Assembly (NCBI GenBank): GCA_018287875.1
Contig: JAGVVL010000017.1
Span: 682,001-746,000 of the forward strand
Direction of reading: 5' to 3'
Source of the DNA: Nigrospora sphaerica
Lineage: Eukaryota > Ascomycota > Sordariomycetes > Amphisphaeriales > Apiosporaceae
Length of the DNA stretch: 64,000 nucleotides
Position 1 is the stretch's first letter. Every line of letters begins with the position of its first letter. Positions 30,801-43,219 of this stretch are shown here, in pieces. The notes below the pieces were generated by a model. It made no database searches. It was not told the DNA's origin and saw only the letters and a list, made by a program, of their open reading frames with translations. A program made the position numbers and the translations under genes.

Positions 30801-33800
30801 AAAACGAAAATGTGGTTCAGCCAACATGGACGGGCCAGTCCAGACCACTTGAGACGAACAGCAACGAACGGGCGGGACGGGCAGGAGGGAAGGATGCCCC
30901 AAAGTCGGACGATGATCAGAGTGCGCCTAATCCCAGACGCCAAAAGGAGCCATCACATGGTGCTGAAGACGCCGACGGGAGTGAGGGAGGAACCATGGGT
31001 GAATAGGGCACCCCCGCCATCCCGTATTCGAATCATTAAAGCAGGTACTGTCATGGGATGCTGGTCCCCGATGGCCGGCCATGCTGCACCCAACCTGGAT
31101 TCTGGCTTCTTCAAAGAAATCTTGTTACAGATGTGCGTGTACATTAGTGTGTACACTCTCCACGGTAGAGGTGAGGCGGAGCTTGCGGCCGGTTTAGTGC
31201 GAGCTAGCAGAAGCTTCCATCGATTTTGGTTGAGCCGCGCCCAGGTGGCGTCGCGGAGGCCGCGCCGCCTAACAACTCGACAGGTAAATCATAGGCGATT
31301 AGGAGGATAGTTCTCATAGAGGTCATGGGGGCCATGCCGACCGAGTACAGCAGATTCAGGGCTGCTCGGGGGTATCCAGTGAGCCATCCCTGGCCGTCCA
31401 GCCTTTCCGCTGCGGAGGAATACGGTGGGAAATCCTGCCCAGGAGCGGAAGATGAGGGGCATTGCATGTACATATAAACCATGGTTCTTTTTTATACCCA
31501 GGTCAGTACGCCATTACGGAAAGCTACTTCTCACCTCTAGTGCGTGCACACGAAGCTGGCCCCTCCAGCTCCCCACACGCCATGGTTAATCGTTCCAATT
31601 GCTTTTATAACTAGTAGGAGGGACGAAGGAGCTTGTCAAATGGTGTTATTGGTCCAGGATGGGGCATCCGAGCCGGCAGCCCTGGAGTGAAGCCTCGTAC
31701 GAAATGGTGCTTGAAACCTTTCGTCCAGACGGATTTGGATGGGTTGATGCGTGCCACATGCACCTCGTCTGCGAAGCTGGCTTGGCGGGTGTCCAAGTTA
31801 TACACGGGTGGCCATTGTCTCTGGGTAGCCGCCCTGCTTCCCTGCACAGATTGGGAGACAATGTGGATACCGGGTGGCTGCTCTACACTGAAGTATTGGA
31901 GGTTGATGGGTAGTTGGGGGGGGGGGGGGGCATTTCCCCCAATAGCTAGAGGCCAGCGATCATAAAATGGGAGTGAGTCCCTGCCCGTGGGCGCCATTGC
32001 CGCTGCCGGCTTCTGACGGTGCGTTGCATAACCGGGATCCGAGAGTTGAGAGTTGGGACGAAGCAGGCCAGCAAGCAAAACCCAAGCAAAACAAGCAGAC
32101 GGCAGCAGAGGAGGAGAAAACCAAAACGTGCTGCGTCCTGCCCACGATCGTTCGGCTCCTGTCAACGCGCACCTGCATGACGGTCGGCCATCATCTACCC
32201 ACATGCGGTCGCGGCTCATTCCACCCCGACCTTATAAGACGCCATTCCGGGTGCGACACAAAGTGGCATTGCTTACTCCCCCGTTCCATGGAGGGCCCGA
32301 GCTTCCACGATGCGCATTCACAGAAAAAGCGTCGGTCTCATGGATCCCTTGATGCCGCGCTTGTGCCTGTCAGAACGTTCCTCTGGCACGGAGGGCAAAA
32401 CGGGCACCCATAGCGCTGTGCAACGGCGGCGGCACGAGAGGGGGTCGCAAAGATGTTAGGCGCACGCCTACTCGTTAGATGGCGTAGGGTCCAAAGGACG
32501 GAGAGGCGACGGCGCCCCCCTCTGCCCCTGCGCGCGCTGCCTGCGATTAATGAAGGCAGGTACAGTGCCCTGCACGGTAGCCACTGCAGCTCCCTGTGCT
32601 AGGCCCAAAAACTCGCTTGGCGTCGACGGCACATCGATCTGGGATTGGATCCTGTGCAGTTCTGTGGCGGCAACGCTCCCCTGCCGCCAGACCCCTACCA
32701 GTACTGAGTACACCAGCGGGTCACCCCCCCTAGTCGCTCGACTCTTCCGGGGGGGTAGAGGGGGTGCGCCGCTGGGCCAGTGGGATGCCTGGCCATCTAT
32801 CTCTATCCCGTGCAAATGGGAGGCGATGGACCGACCCGGTTAGCGTCTGTAGATTTGTACCTGCTGTACCCAGAACCTAAAGCGCGTGGAGGGCGCGTTG
32901 GTGCAGGTACGAGGGGCGCCGTACCCTCTCTCGTGCGCTGCTCCAACGCCAATCCAGGCATCGGACCCTCGTCAATTTCCACCGTGGGATTGCCCATTTT
33001 CCGTCTGATCGCGGCGCTGTCACCTCGTAGGCGGGACCCTCCACACGCCCACGCCCACACGTCCGTTCACCATACCACACGCCCATCCACCCGCCCGCCT
33101 CGAGAGCTGCTGGTGCTGGTGCCGCCTGTCTCGCCCTCTTCTCCCAGGCCCTATTTACTGTTAGTCACCGGCCCGGCATTGAATGGACGAGGACCCATTG
33201 GCCTCCGGCTTCTTTTCTACCGCGGCCTCTCTCTCCCTACACCTCCACCACTACCACCACGCTCGCTTCCTTCCCTCTCCCTTCTCTCTCCCTGCCTTCG
33301 CTCACCCACAGTCACTCTTTACGATCGCCCACGGGACGCTTCGACGCCGAACGATACCGCCATTGCCATCGACCTCGACACCACACTCGACCGAGCCTCG
33401 TCCCCTCGCTCACCTCTCGCTGCGATCCGCCGACGCCCCGGCGAAAGAAAGATCCAGGATAGCACAGTATTGCCCACCTAGGAACGCCGCCCGCGCGTTT
33501 GGCATTCTTCCTGACCAAGGCGCAATCCATCTTGGCCTTGACGCAGCTCACGTTGCCTGTGGTCATTTCTCATTGCAACGCCGTCCCGAGGGCCGGAAGC
33601 CAAGCATCTTCTTGCGTCAGCACTGTGGACTCAGCTGCCGCCCGCCTTACATTGCCGGAACCCTACCCAGTGGCGGTTGTGCAACCCTGCCGGCGACCCA
33701 CGGCCACCCAGCGGCGGGAAAACGAAAAGACGCGATAATTGCCTTTGTGATACCGCTTGGTTCCGTGTTTCGGCAACTTCGCCCGTGTTTTCTGGGGGCC

Positions 33801-34467
33801 GTTTGGACGGAATAGGTTCACCACGCAGCTCCAGCGGGCTGTGTGATCGCCGAGAATCCCCGCCGTCCAAATTCATGCTTCACGTTTCTGCGGACCAGGC
33901 CCTGCTCAACGGGTGAAACGTACCCGACACAGTGAACCTGCCTCCAGGTACGTCTGCCCAATGGTCGGCTTTGTTTCTTCCCCGGCTGCATTCTTTTCTT
34001 GCATCCGTGCCCTCGCCGCCGATAGGACGCAGGGGTTGGGTTCCAAGTAGTTGGGTGACTGTCTACCGACCGTACCTCAAGGGGTAGTGTTGGCGTGTGA
34101 CAGAATTTCCCAGCTCTAGCCCCTGGTGCAACGTCTGAATCTTCGGCCGATGACCTTCTCTGCCCGTCACCACTTTGCACATTGGCTAACACTATCTTCG
34201 GATGTAGACGTCTCCGCTCTGGAAGCTACGTTCGGCTGCTGCCGACAGGACACTGTTAAACCACTACCCAGCCGACGTAACTCTACGCTGCCGCACCGTT
34301 CCCCAGACAGGACTACACTTTCATGGCAGCGTAACTCTGGACGCTAGTTGTCACCGTTCTCTACGAGCCATTATCTTTTGTTGTCCTTCTTTTCCCCTTT
34401 GGCTCTCACCAGGGCAACAACCCAAGTGCAAGCTCCCATCGCCGCCGTGCGAACTCCTCCGGCAACA
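21811..34467. other. 12.6 kb gene-free block, mostly GC-rich, ending in the leader of the next gene
   Basis: I could not support any gene. About 22.3-26.3 kb is markedly GC- and CpG-rich, which makes long chance frames on all strands; none has motifs or continuous codon bias. 26.3-33.1 kb is ordinary in composition and also lacks recognisable proteins or transposon genes. Small structures seen: a perfect 16-bp palindrome (23431-23446), a duplicated palindrome (26871-26891) and a 14-base G run (31917-31930). About 33.2-34.46 kb is pyrimidine-rich, has splice-site-like sequences (for example a GTACGT near 33950), and is probably the promoter and spliced 5' leader of the 1143-residue gene. No rRNA or intact tRNA seen. 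Confidence 0.5.
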
Positions 34468-37400
34468 ATGCATCGCCTCAGGAACAAGAAGAAGGTCCAG
34501 CAGGAGATCGCCTCTCCTCGACCGTCCCAGGATTCAGATTCGTCGGGATGGTTCAAGAAGGGCAAGAAGCCGCAGGAGGAGCAGCCCAAGCCCGAGATCG
34601 ACCTGAATGCTGCTCTGCCGTCCAACGACGACTTCCGGACCAGTTTGTTGATGACGGGGCTGTCCGCCCGGTTCTCCATGCTCCGGGAACAGGATGATCC
34701 CACCACCAAGATTGGAAAAGCTCTCGACGACAGCGTTCTCCAACCAAAACGCCGGTCTCAAGACATCAACGGAGCACTTGGGGCCTTGACTGGTCTTAGC
34801 GATATCGCCGAAGTCGAGTCCATTAGGGCGCCTTTCCTCAAACCAGATTACTCGTCTGACGCTGATTCGACACACGGAAGCGTCATGAGCAGGTCGAAGC
34901 CTACCGAAGGTAATAATCTGTTCGGTGGGAGACAAAAGATCTACAAGATACCCGCTGGCAAAGAAGGTGGTATGGGTGGCAGAGCACTTTATGACGACGA
35001 CGTGGCCATGTCCGCTTTCCAAAGATGGAGGCTTGAGGAGAGACGCCGAAGATCTTTCGAAGCTAAAGAAGACGAGAACGAGGCCGACATGGAAGATCAA
35101 GAGGCCCGCCCCGAATCACCTTATTCTACCTTCTACCAGCGCAAGCGCGAGACGAACTCGACAACCTCGTCCATGGCACGCTTCTCGACGGCCGCCACGT
35201 CTATAACGTCCCAGCAACCCACACCGTCCATCACCGAGGGATCATCGGTATCCACGGCACCTACGTCTGCCAGCTCGACCCCAGTGCTCGACAAGAACTC
35301 CACGCGCTCCCGTCGACTATACGAAACAGGGTTCAGCCACGAGTTGCATGAGCAGCAGTCGTCGGCTCTGTCGCGAATCGACACACTGACGCGACAGCGC
35401 ATACCCGGCTCCCGCACGCCCGATCCAAACCAAGGATCGACCTCCCCGACGAATAATAGCTTCGTGGACCGCCTGTTCGGCGGCGAGCGTCGCGTTCTGG
35501 CGAAGGGCAGTGCCCCCAACCTGCGATCTGCGAGCCCTTCCGCGTTGCAGACAGAAGCTGAAGCACCCGACCTGGGCGTTCGTGCTCCGAGTGCTCACGA
35601 AAGGAAAGATTACGGCGGGGCGCCGCCCCTGAGCCCCCCTATCAGCGAGAGCGAAGAGATCTCGTCACTGGGGATCGGACCCAACGATCGTGGCAAGGCA
35701 ACCGCTTTGGGCGTGTTCCAAAAACCCTCGCAGGGATACGATGAGTCTCGTTTTGCGCAGAGACAATTACAGCTCCAGCAAGGCCGGGAAACGCCGACAC
35801 AGCGTTCCCGTGCTGAATCAAATGGCTCGCTTGGACTCGGCGGCCGGTCAAGGTCGTCCTCGTCTCGCCAAAAGTCACAGCTTCAGTTGAATGTAGAGGT
35901 GCCGCTCGGCCAGACCTCTGAAAAGACCGCATCGCCGACGTTCTTTGACGATTCGGAGGCGTCCATCATCCCCCCGGGTGAACCGACTCCTGTATCGCTC
36001 GATCCGCACGATGGTCCTCTGGCTTACGGACGCCCGGGGTCACGGGACTCGGCCATGCCCACGCCGCTCTCCTTCGCCAGTGGTGGAGTATCACCATCGT
36101 ACTCGTCGGCGATGCTGGCCCCCAACCCCGCAGCATCCCCTGCGGACTCGCCTACACTTGGCCCTGGCGTCATGTCGGGTCTAAGTGGCATGGTGCGTCA
36201 GCACCTTAGAGCAGACAGCGGTGCTTCTTCCATTTACGGAATAACATCAGCTACTACAGACCTGGCCCCGCGCAGTGCAGATGGTGCTGAGGAAGACTAC
36301 GGCGATAGCAACCTGGAACACACTACAGGTGGCGCCCGTACATCGTTCTACGATGAGTATGAGGACGACGAGGTCACTCCTGAGGTCGCCAGCCCGTCGG
36401 GTCTTGCCCCGCCCTCGGGACAGGGACTCGAGCAACGAAGGTCAAAAGGTGCCGAGGAGTTTGCCAACCAGCTTGCTGACGGTGCTCGCCGTGTTCGGGA
36501 GAGACTCACCTTCTATGTGGAGGCTGACAATGCTCAATCGGCACCGTCGCTTCCCCTCCAAGGCGCCCAGGAGACTTCCAGTGCCCAGCCGGCCAAGCCC
36601 AGTGGACTGGGGCTACTCAGGCCCAAATCGAGTTTGGGATCATTGATGGATAGGGCCCGGGAATCCAAGGGCAAGAAGACCACGGGACTCAACGAAGGGA
36701 GCGCCGAAGACAATGCTGCGCTGCCCACGATGAAGGAGACCCCTGATGAGGCGCCGGAGAATGACGATGATGGCGATGAGCAACATGCCGGCATTCGTGC
36801 ATTCCGACAGGCCCGGCGGGAACTGCAGCGTCTGAAGGAGAATGAGCACCAGCAGCCGCAGGGCCCTCTGCCTGATCTGCCCCCGTCTCGGCGGACGCCA
36901 ACTAAACAGCGACCTTCGCGACTAGACTCTCCCAGCAGAGACCGCCGACCGCCGCCCTCCATGTACTCGCGACGACCCAGCCAGGACTCAGTACCTGGCA
37001 GCATGCGCTCGGTTTCTACCGTCTCCGTCAACGCCGACCACGACCACGACCGGCACGGTTCTCAGTCCAGCCGTGAGCGTGATGCCAGCGGACCGCCGCC
37101 GCTGCGACGAATGCGAAATGACTCTTCGCCGTCGGGCCGTCCCAGTCAGGGCGAGGACGGCCGTCCCATGGCTCTCTCGCCGGGCCTCCCTGGCACCAAC
37201 GTCCGAGGCTCGCCCATTTTGCCGCCGCAAGCGAGAAACCGCGCCAACCCTGACGGCAACATGCTCCGTGTCCAGGCCCCTGGACACGCCTCGCCAGCGT
37301 TGAGCATGCCCTCCCCTGGCTTGCCGTCATCGCCACGCGCCTTCCTCAACCCACAAGTCAACACCAATTCGGACGGATCCGAGGTGCCTGGCCTCAACGA

Positions 37401-37899
37401 CGCAATGAAGCGCCAGATTAAGAAGAAGGACATCTCGGAGCCCAAGTTTGTCATGTCCACTTCGCGGGTCCCAACGGTGGAACTGCCTCCGCAGGCTGCG
37501 TCGAACCGTGACCGCAGCTCCAGCCGGTCGCGATCCAACAGCCGGGGGGATGGGTATGCCCCGCCTCTGCCGCCGCTGAACCCCCGGCGCCGACAGGACG
37601 GATCCAAGACGCGGACGGTTTTTGGATCCCTTTCCCGCAGCAAGACGGATATTGCCGGCGAAGCGAGCGCCAGCGCTCCCACGATCGTGACGCCGGCGTC
37701 CGACAAGGCCGACGGGCCTGTGACGCGACAGCTACGCAGAATGGCGTCGGAGGCCCAGGGCATGCGTCTCAACCGACCCATGGGCGCACCCAACAACCCG
37801 CAAGCTGTCGTCTCCAACATTGGCCGGCCCATGGTGGTCACCGCCCCGGGTGACCGCGGCAGCCGCGCCAGCGCCGTCCTCCCTGGAGGCATGATCTGA
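34468..37899 (+). CDS. conserved fungal protein, largely disordered (1143 aa)
   Basis: A single long exon. The start is the ATG of MHRLRNKKKVQQ; the open frame continues upstream without another ATG. Ordered-looking blocks are confined to the N-terminal 220 residues: DDFRTSLLMTGLSARFSMLREQ at about 55-75, a GSVMSRSK/EGNNLFGGRQKIYKIP block near 160-180, and ALYDDDVAMSAFQRWR near 190-205. These read as strongly constrained motifs. The rest is Ser/Pro/Arg-rich low complexity with one charged helix at about 775-805 (RAFRQARRELQRLKEN). No membrane segment or catalytic motif. I recognise the block pattern as typical of a widespread, uncharacterised Pezizomycotina protein, but cannot name a function. 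Downstream it converges on the histidine kinase gene. Confidence 0.92.
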   Translation: MHRLRNKKKVQQEIASPRPSQDSDSSGWFKKGKKPQEEQPKPEIDLNAALPSNDDFRTSLLMTGLSARFSMLREQDDPTTKIGKALDDSVLQPKRRSQDINGALGALTGLSDIAEVESIRAPFLKPDYSSDADSTHGSVMSRSKPTEGNNLFGGRQKIYKIPAGKEGGMGGRALYDDDVAMSAFQRWRLEERRRRSFEAKEDENEADMEDQEARPESPYSTFYQRKRETNSTTSSMARFSTAATSITSQQPTPSITEGSSVSTAPTSASSTPVLDKNSTRSRRLYETGFSHELHEQQSSALSRIDTLTRQRIPGSRTPDPNQGSTSPTNNSFVDRLFGGERRVLAKGSAPNLRSASPSALQTEAEAPDLGVRAPSAHERKDYGGAPPLSPPISESEEISSLGIGPNDRGKATALGVFQKPSQGYDESRFAQRQLQLQQGRETPTQRSRAESNGSLGLGGRSRSSSSRQKSQLQLNVEVPLGQTSEKTASPTFFDDSEASIIPPGEPTPVSLDPHDGPLAYGRPGSRDSAMPTPLSFASGGVSPSYSSAMLAPNPAASPADSPTLGPGVMSGLSGMVRQHLRADSGASSIYGITSATTDLAPRSADGAEEDYGDSNLEHTTGGARTSFYDEYEDDEVTPEVASPSGLAPPSGQGLEQRRSKGAEEFANQLADGARRVRERLTFYVEADNAQSAPSLPLQGAQETSSAQPAKPSGLGLLRPKSSLGSLMDRARESKGKKTTGLNEGSAEDNAALPTMKETPDEAPENDDDGDEQHAGIRAFRQARRELQRLKENEHQQPQGPLPDLPPSRRTPTKQRPSRLDSPSRDRRPPPSMYSRRPSQDSVPGSMRSVSTVSVNADHDHDRHGSQSSRERDASGPPPLRRMRNDSSPSGRPSQGEDGRPMALSPGLPGTNVRGSPILPPQARNRANPDGNMLRVQAPGHASPALSMPSPGLPSSPRAFLNPQVNTNSDGSEVPGLNDAMKRQIKKKDISEPKFVMSTSRVPTVELPPQAASNRDRSSSRSRSNSRGDGYAPPLPPLNPRRRQDGSKTRTVFGSLSRSKTDIAGEASASAPTIVTPASDKADGPVTRQLRRMASEAQGMRLNRPMGAPNNPQAVVSNIGRPMVVTAPGDRGSRASAVLPGGMI

Positions 37900-39457
37900 T
37901 GCGCACCCACTACTCCCCCCACGGCGTACACGTGTACACCCTAGTCTCTTTTTCCTTATCTCTATTCTTTTCTGTCTAATCAGGGAGTCGCGGCGCTTGC
38001 ATGGCTGGGCTGGTCTCGGCGTTCAAGTCTGAAGGGCAAGTCGAAAAATAGGATGGCCACAAGGGGACGACAGGAGTCCACAGGCGGGGGTGATCAACGA
38101 ACATGCATGGTATCCATTAGGGGGAATCAGTGACAATTTCGAGCGATGGCGTGCATGACTGCGGCACTGTATTTGGCGGAATTGGCGTCATATGAAAGGA
38201 TACCTAGAGCAGAAGGGGTGGTTATTTATTGGTGTGCCTCGTGGCCGTCGGTTTTTGTGCGCACCCCCTTCAGTTGGTGAAAGGCCAAGGGAGATGAAAA
38301 GACCGTACTGTGATTACTGCAATGATATACCCAATCGCACACATACATATGCACCTACACGAATGCATCCACATACGGACAGAGGGGGGACTCGACGGCT
38401 GATGTCCGCCGTGGTTTGTTCTGGCAAGCCTGCCCGCCTAGTCTTCCTCTTTATCTTCGCCTCCTTAGCGGGAGAAGCGACGTAACCAAGTACCCGCCAC
38501 GAATCCCCTCCCTCTTCTTCCTCATGCTCGAGGAGAGCACATCGACTACGAGGCGGCCTTCGTGACCGGGCCCAGAAAAGAAGGGGAGGGGGACTACGGG
38601 CGTCCGGGACGTGGGAAGGCACGGGGAGAGCCGGGTCGTGATGTATTCACGAAACACAATGTTTCATAGCCTTGGCGGGAGGAGAGGGAGTTGGATATCA
38701 TGGTATATTTTCATGGGTATCTAGAAGGAGGTCCCTGAGGACGTTTGGCCTACCAGCAACTGCGCTACGTACCAGGCAGCGCTCCTGGTGCGCTGGTGGC
38801 TGGCTGCACACCGTTGCGTACTCGCGCCAGAGATGTGCAACGGCATCGTCGTAGGACTTTCAAGCCTTTCCCCCGAAGGAGTAACCGCGCCTTTTCCACA
38901 TCAAGGCGTCTCTCATTATTCGAGCAAAATGGCAGCAGGGGATGGGGCGTGTGTCCAGAAGCCGGAACGTGTTTATCCAAATCCTTGCTCCCTCTGTGCT
39001 GCCCCTGCCGCCCCCATCCTTTCCCCCCTGACTCTCCGCGTCTCGTCACTCGTAGGGAAAAAGTCTACCCGAGAATCAAGGTCCACCGGATGCATCAGAA
39101 CCATGAGCCAAGGCCCGAATTCGGTTACGCAAGTTACCACCCAAGAGAGCGTGGCTCGATCTCGGCGCGGCCACCGGAAGAAGCTTCCTTACTGGGGACA
39201 TGAGCGGCATGATCTGCGATATGGTGTTCGGCAAGCTGTTTCTTCCCCCACGCTTGACCACGATCCCTGGAACAATGATCTCCGAAACACCGACTCGAAG
39301 CGGCCAGTGTGTCCTCTAACCGAGCGTACTGCTAGCAGTTTATGTAGCCGTGCCTCGCAATGTAGAGATTTAGAAGCCAAGCATAGACGAGGACCGACAG
39401 GGCAGTGAGGAAATTGACTTGTTGGTTGCAGTATTGTGCATCGTGTGCCGCTCCGCC
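37900..39457. other. intergenic between convergent genes
   Basis: Both flanking genes end here, so this should hold only 3' UTRs and terminators. A T-rich stretch follows the stop of the 1143-residue gene at about 37940-37980. No frame with protein character is seen. Confidence 0.5.
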
Positions 39458-42400
39458 TCATCGATCTAGGATGGCATAGCACACACGGTCGATGTGAGCA
39501 ATCAGCTCTTCAATTCGGTAGGGCTTAGTCGTTACTCCATCCTGCCTATCGTCAGAAGCGCCCCTTTGTGCCGAAAAAGACTTCCGTTACTCACCATGCC
39601 AGCCTCGATAGCGGCTGTTACCTGCTTGCCTCGCACGTTGGCCGTGACGCCAATGACAGGCTTGTGGCCCCATACGACTTCGTTCTCTTCGAGCCGTCGG
39701 AGCTCCTGTACAAACGCAATCCCGTTCATTACTGGCATTTCGATGTCGCAAAGTATCACCTCGAATCTGCCGTATTGCGACGGGTCTGGGGTCCCATCCG
39801 GCTGCTTGGGACAACCCAGGAGTTGTAGCGCCTCCTCGCCGTGATTAGCGGCCTCGACGGTGAATCCGCGGTTCCGGAGAAGCTTGCACAGGACTTTTTG
39901 GTTTACTAGGTTGTCTTCCACCACGAGCACGGCCCGTTTCTTCGGCTCCGCCGAGCCGGGAATGACGAGCTTGAGGTCGATGGGGTTGGCGTCTCTCGCC
40001 TTTCGGTCCGGGGCCACAACGAGTGGTGCTGCCGACGTCGTCAGGCCCAGAGTCCTCGTCATCTGCACAATAGGCTCGACCGTGACCGAGTGACGTCGGG
40101 GTGCTGCGACCTTTGGTGTCTTCACAAAGAAAGCAAACTTGGACCCGGATCCGGGCATACTGCTCATGCCAATCTGCCCACCCAGCATTTCGGTGATCTG
40201 TCTCGAGATGAAGAGGCCGAGCCCGCTTCCCCCGTACTCAATGTGCGTCTTTGGCGATGCCTGCGAGAACCTGTGGAACAAGAGCGACCTCTCAGCTGGC
40301 GTGAGTCCTTTCCCTGTGTCCGTGACGCTGAAGCAAAGGTAAACCACGTCGTCGGGAACATCAAATCGCCCATGGCCCTCGCCGGGGCCATTGACGGGAC
40401 TGACAGCCTTGGATTCGGGGTACCGTCTGGGTACGTATTCGACACCCAGCTGCTCGCCCCTTGGGGCTTGGCTGACGGCTGAGATGGTGATTTCAATATC
40501 TCGGACCTCAGAGGTCTTGGTGAACTTGATGGCGTTTGTGACCAGATTGATGACCACCTGGAGGAAGCGGTTCGGGTCTAGTAGGATGAATCGTACTGCA
40601 AGCTGGGACAAGGACTCATCCTCGGTAATTTTCAGCGTGGTGTCGGTCATTTTCAGCTCCGGCTCGAATATTTTGAGTGCAGAGCGGATGAGCGCAATCG
40701 GCTGCACCGGTATGGGCGATACGACCAATAGCTCGGCATCGAGCTTGGAGAGAGTAAGGACGTCGTCGACGATCTGCTTTTGGTGCTGCACGCAGTACAT
40801 GATGGTGTTGGCTGCCTCGAGTGCGTTGCTCATATGTGTACGAAGTTTGGTGTGACTGTCATCGGCCGGCGGACCACCACCGTGGCTCAAGCTCAGCCTT
40901 CGCGTCTCGGCCAAGGACTTGTGCATGGCTTCCACCACTTCCTCTCCACAGTGCAGGACGGCCGAGAGGGGGTTTCGGATCTCGTGGCTGATCATGTCGA
41001 TGAAGCGTTCTTGGTGCGTCTTGAGACGGATCGCTTCGTCCATCTTGTCCGATAGTACCCGCGCCGCCATCTTCTGGGCAGATATGTCCGTCACCCAGAA
41101 ATCGATGAAGTTCACCCTGCCGTCTTTTTCGATGTCGGAGAATCCTGTGACCAAGAGCCAAACGTTGTGCTCTCCGGAGTCGCTCCCCTCTTCTGCCGCG
41201 AACGTCTTCTTCAGCATAATTTCCCTGGCTACCGGCCCTGGTTCTCGTGTCAAACTGCGGAAGCATTCCATCCATGGTTCCTGATGCCCCTCGTCCAGGT
41301 AGGGCATCCAAGGGTGGGGATCCGGAACTTGCCCCTTTTTGAACCCGTAAAAGTTGTGCCAGGCTTCGTTTCCGTATTGCACGTAGCCGTTCGCGTCTGT
41401 TCGCACGATGCCCAGCGGGCAGTGCTCGGCATAGTTGCGGTACTTGCCGTTGGACTCTTCGACTTCCTTCGTGCGTATGCGCAGCTGTTCCTCGGTCCAC
41501 TTCAACTCGCTAATATCGATCGTTAGGCCCATGACGGACTCTATCTCGCCGGCTTCGTTGAGGTCCGTGTAGACGGCACACATGATGGTGCGATAGTCTG
41601 AAGACATGTGCCCTTGGCGAAAAGGCTCCCTGCAGCGGAATTGAAAGTTTCCACCGCTCTTCTCCGTCAAGACGCGGGTCCACCATTCTTCGACCAGTGG
41701 CCGGTCTTCCGGGACTACCGTATCCAGCCAGCTGGAGTAGCTCCACGTGCCGGGTTCCAATCCCGCAAGCTTGTACCATGCGTCGTTTGCGTACATGATC
41801 TGGGAACCGGTTAGCAACAAACACATTAAACCAATTCGGAAGTACCCCGAAACTTACATTGCGGTTAGTATCAGCCATGGCAAGTCCAATGACGGATCGC
41901 TCGGCAAACTTGTGGAATCTTGATTCGACTTTCTCAACCTTGAGCCAAGCTTCTCTGGCCTGTTCTGCACCCGATTTCACCTCGGCGGCAAGCCGAATCT
42001 TGGAAATGTGCGGACCAACAACTTCGGTGACATAACGCAAAAACTCGCGATACGACTGGTCGAAACTCCGGTATGGATTGAGCCCGACGATCATGAAAGC
42101 GGTTACCTCCTCATCCACCACGATTGGGACGATGGCGAAGTGGCGGCTTGGTGACCCGTAACCCTTCCACTCAATACCGATAATAAGCTTTTCCAGATCG
42201 GGGTGACTGGCATCGAGCAGGACGGTTTCGCCTGTGGCCACAGCCTCGAAGACGTTACGGGCGAAGCCGTCGGCCTGCGGCCCAAGTACCAGGGATTCTT
42301 GGGCGACTGCATGGCCCCTTTCCACTCCGATCGTACCCTCTAGAGTACACAGAACATCGCAGTCCGCTGACTGTGGCGAGGCGACGCCTGCTTGTGGCCG

Positions 42401-43219
42401 GGCAACGGAGTACAGAAGGGCGAAAGGCACGTCCTTCTGGTTGTCGTCCAGTCCCGTCAATGTCGCCTTCCACAGCGCTGGGAGGGTGTTGGTCGTCGTA
42501 GCCAGCTGGGTGAGGTGCTGGATGCAGGCCGTCCGGCGCGTGGTGATCGCATGGTCGGTGAGGTCGTGGGGGGTTCCATACGATCCCAGTATGTCGCCGT
42601 CATCGCCTATGACGGGCACCAGCGTCCAGTCAAAGTAGGTCTCCTCGAGGAATCCATGCCTCTCCATGAGGAGCATAGAGGCCTCCCCGGATATCGTCTT
42701 GCCCGTCAGGCGCTGCTCGCTAATAATCTTCTCGAAGTAGGACCAGAAGTCAGGAAAGACATGGCGGGCGTCCTGGCCCATCATAGCCGGGTGTTTAGAA
42801 CCGACCAGGGGCGCATACGCCTCGTTGTAGATGATGGTGCAAGTCGGGCCCCAGTAGGCTATGCACGGATCTGACTCGGCTATCATGAGCCTCACCAGCT
42901 GCTTCAGCTCCCGCGGCCATTGCTCTATGTGGCCCAGGGAGGTGGCGCCCCAGTCGAGCTCCCTCACCAACTTCTGAAAGGGCGTCAAGGTGGGCGGCGG
43001 CGGGGTCCTCAGCCAGTCAAAGTTGGTACGGAGCGCCGCCGCGGCCGGCTGGGCAGCTCGGCCGCTGTCTCCGGGGCGAGGGTGGTCTCCGACATGCTGC
43101 GGTACCATGAGGGGATCGAGCGGTGGAGCAAAGGGAATGCGGTGGGCGGTTCCGGGACGCGGGCGCGTGTGCGATATGAACGAAGTGGGAGACGCGGTGC
43201 CGCGGCCGTTGATGATCAT
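39458..43219 (-). CDS. hybrid histidine kinase with two PAS domains and C-terminal receiver (1216 aa)
   Basis: Three exons: 43219-41858, 41799-39595 and 39541-39458, with introns of 58 nt (GTAAGT...CCCAG) and 53 nt (GTGAGT...GGCAG), both phase 0. Domains: N-terminal sensor region about 65-430, PAS about 435-545, PAS about 565-690, HisKA with the H box SHEIRNPL (His726), HATPase with N box NLVTNAIKF (about 872-880), DTGKGL (about 948) and GGSGLGLFIS (about 977-986). The receiver has VVEDN near 1083, acceptor Asp1139 in ILCDIEMP, and the conserved Lys of TKPYRIEEL coming from the last exon. All key phosphorelay residues are present, so the kinase should autophosphorylate and transfer to its own receiver, then to an Ypd1-type protein. 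No membrane helix: a cytosolic sensor. The ATG at 43219 has G at -3; an in-frame ATG at 43375 would add 52 low-complexity residues. Confidence 0.95.

Noticed and set aside
33183..33815. 210-codon frame upstream of the 1143-residue gene, beginning MDEDPLASG
   Set aside because: It lies in the pyrimidine-rich promoter/leader and has no motif; a leader with upstream ORFs explains it better.
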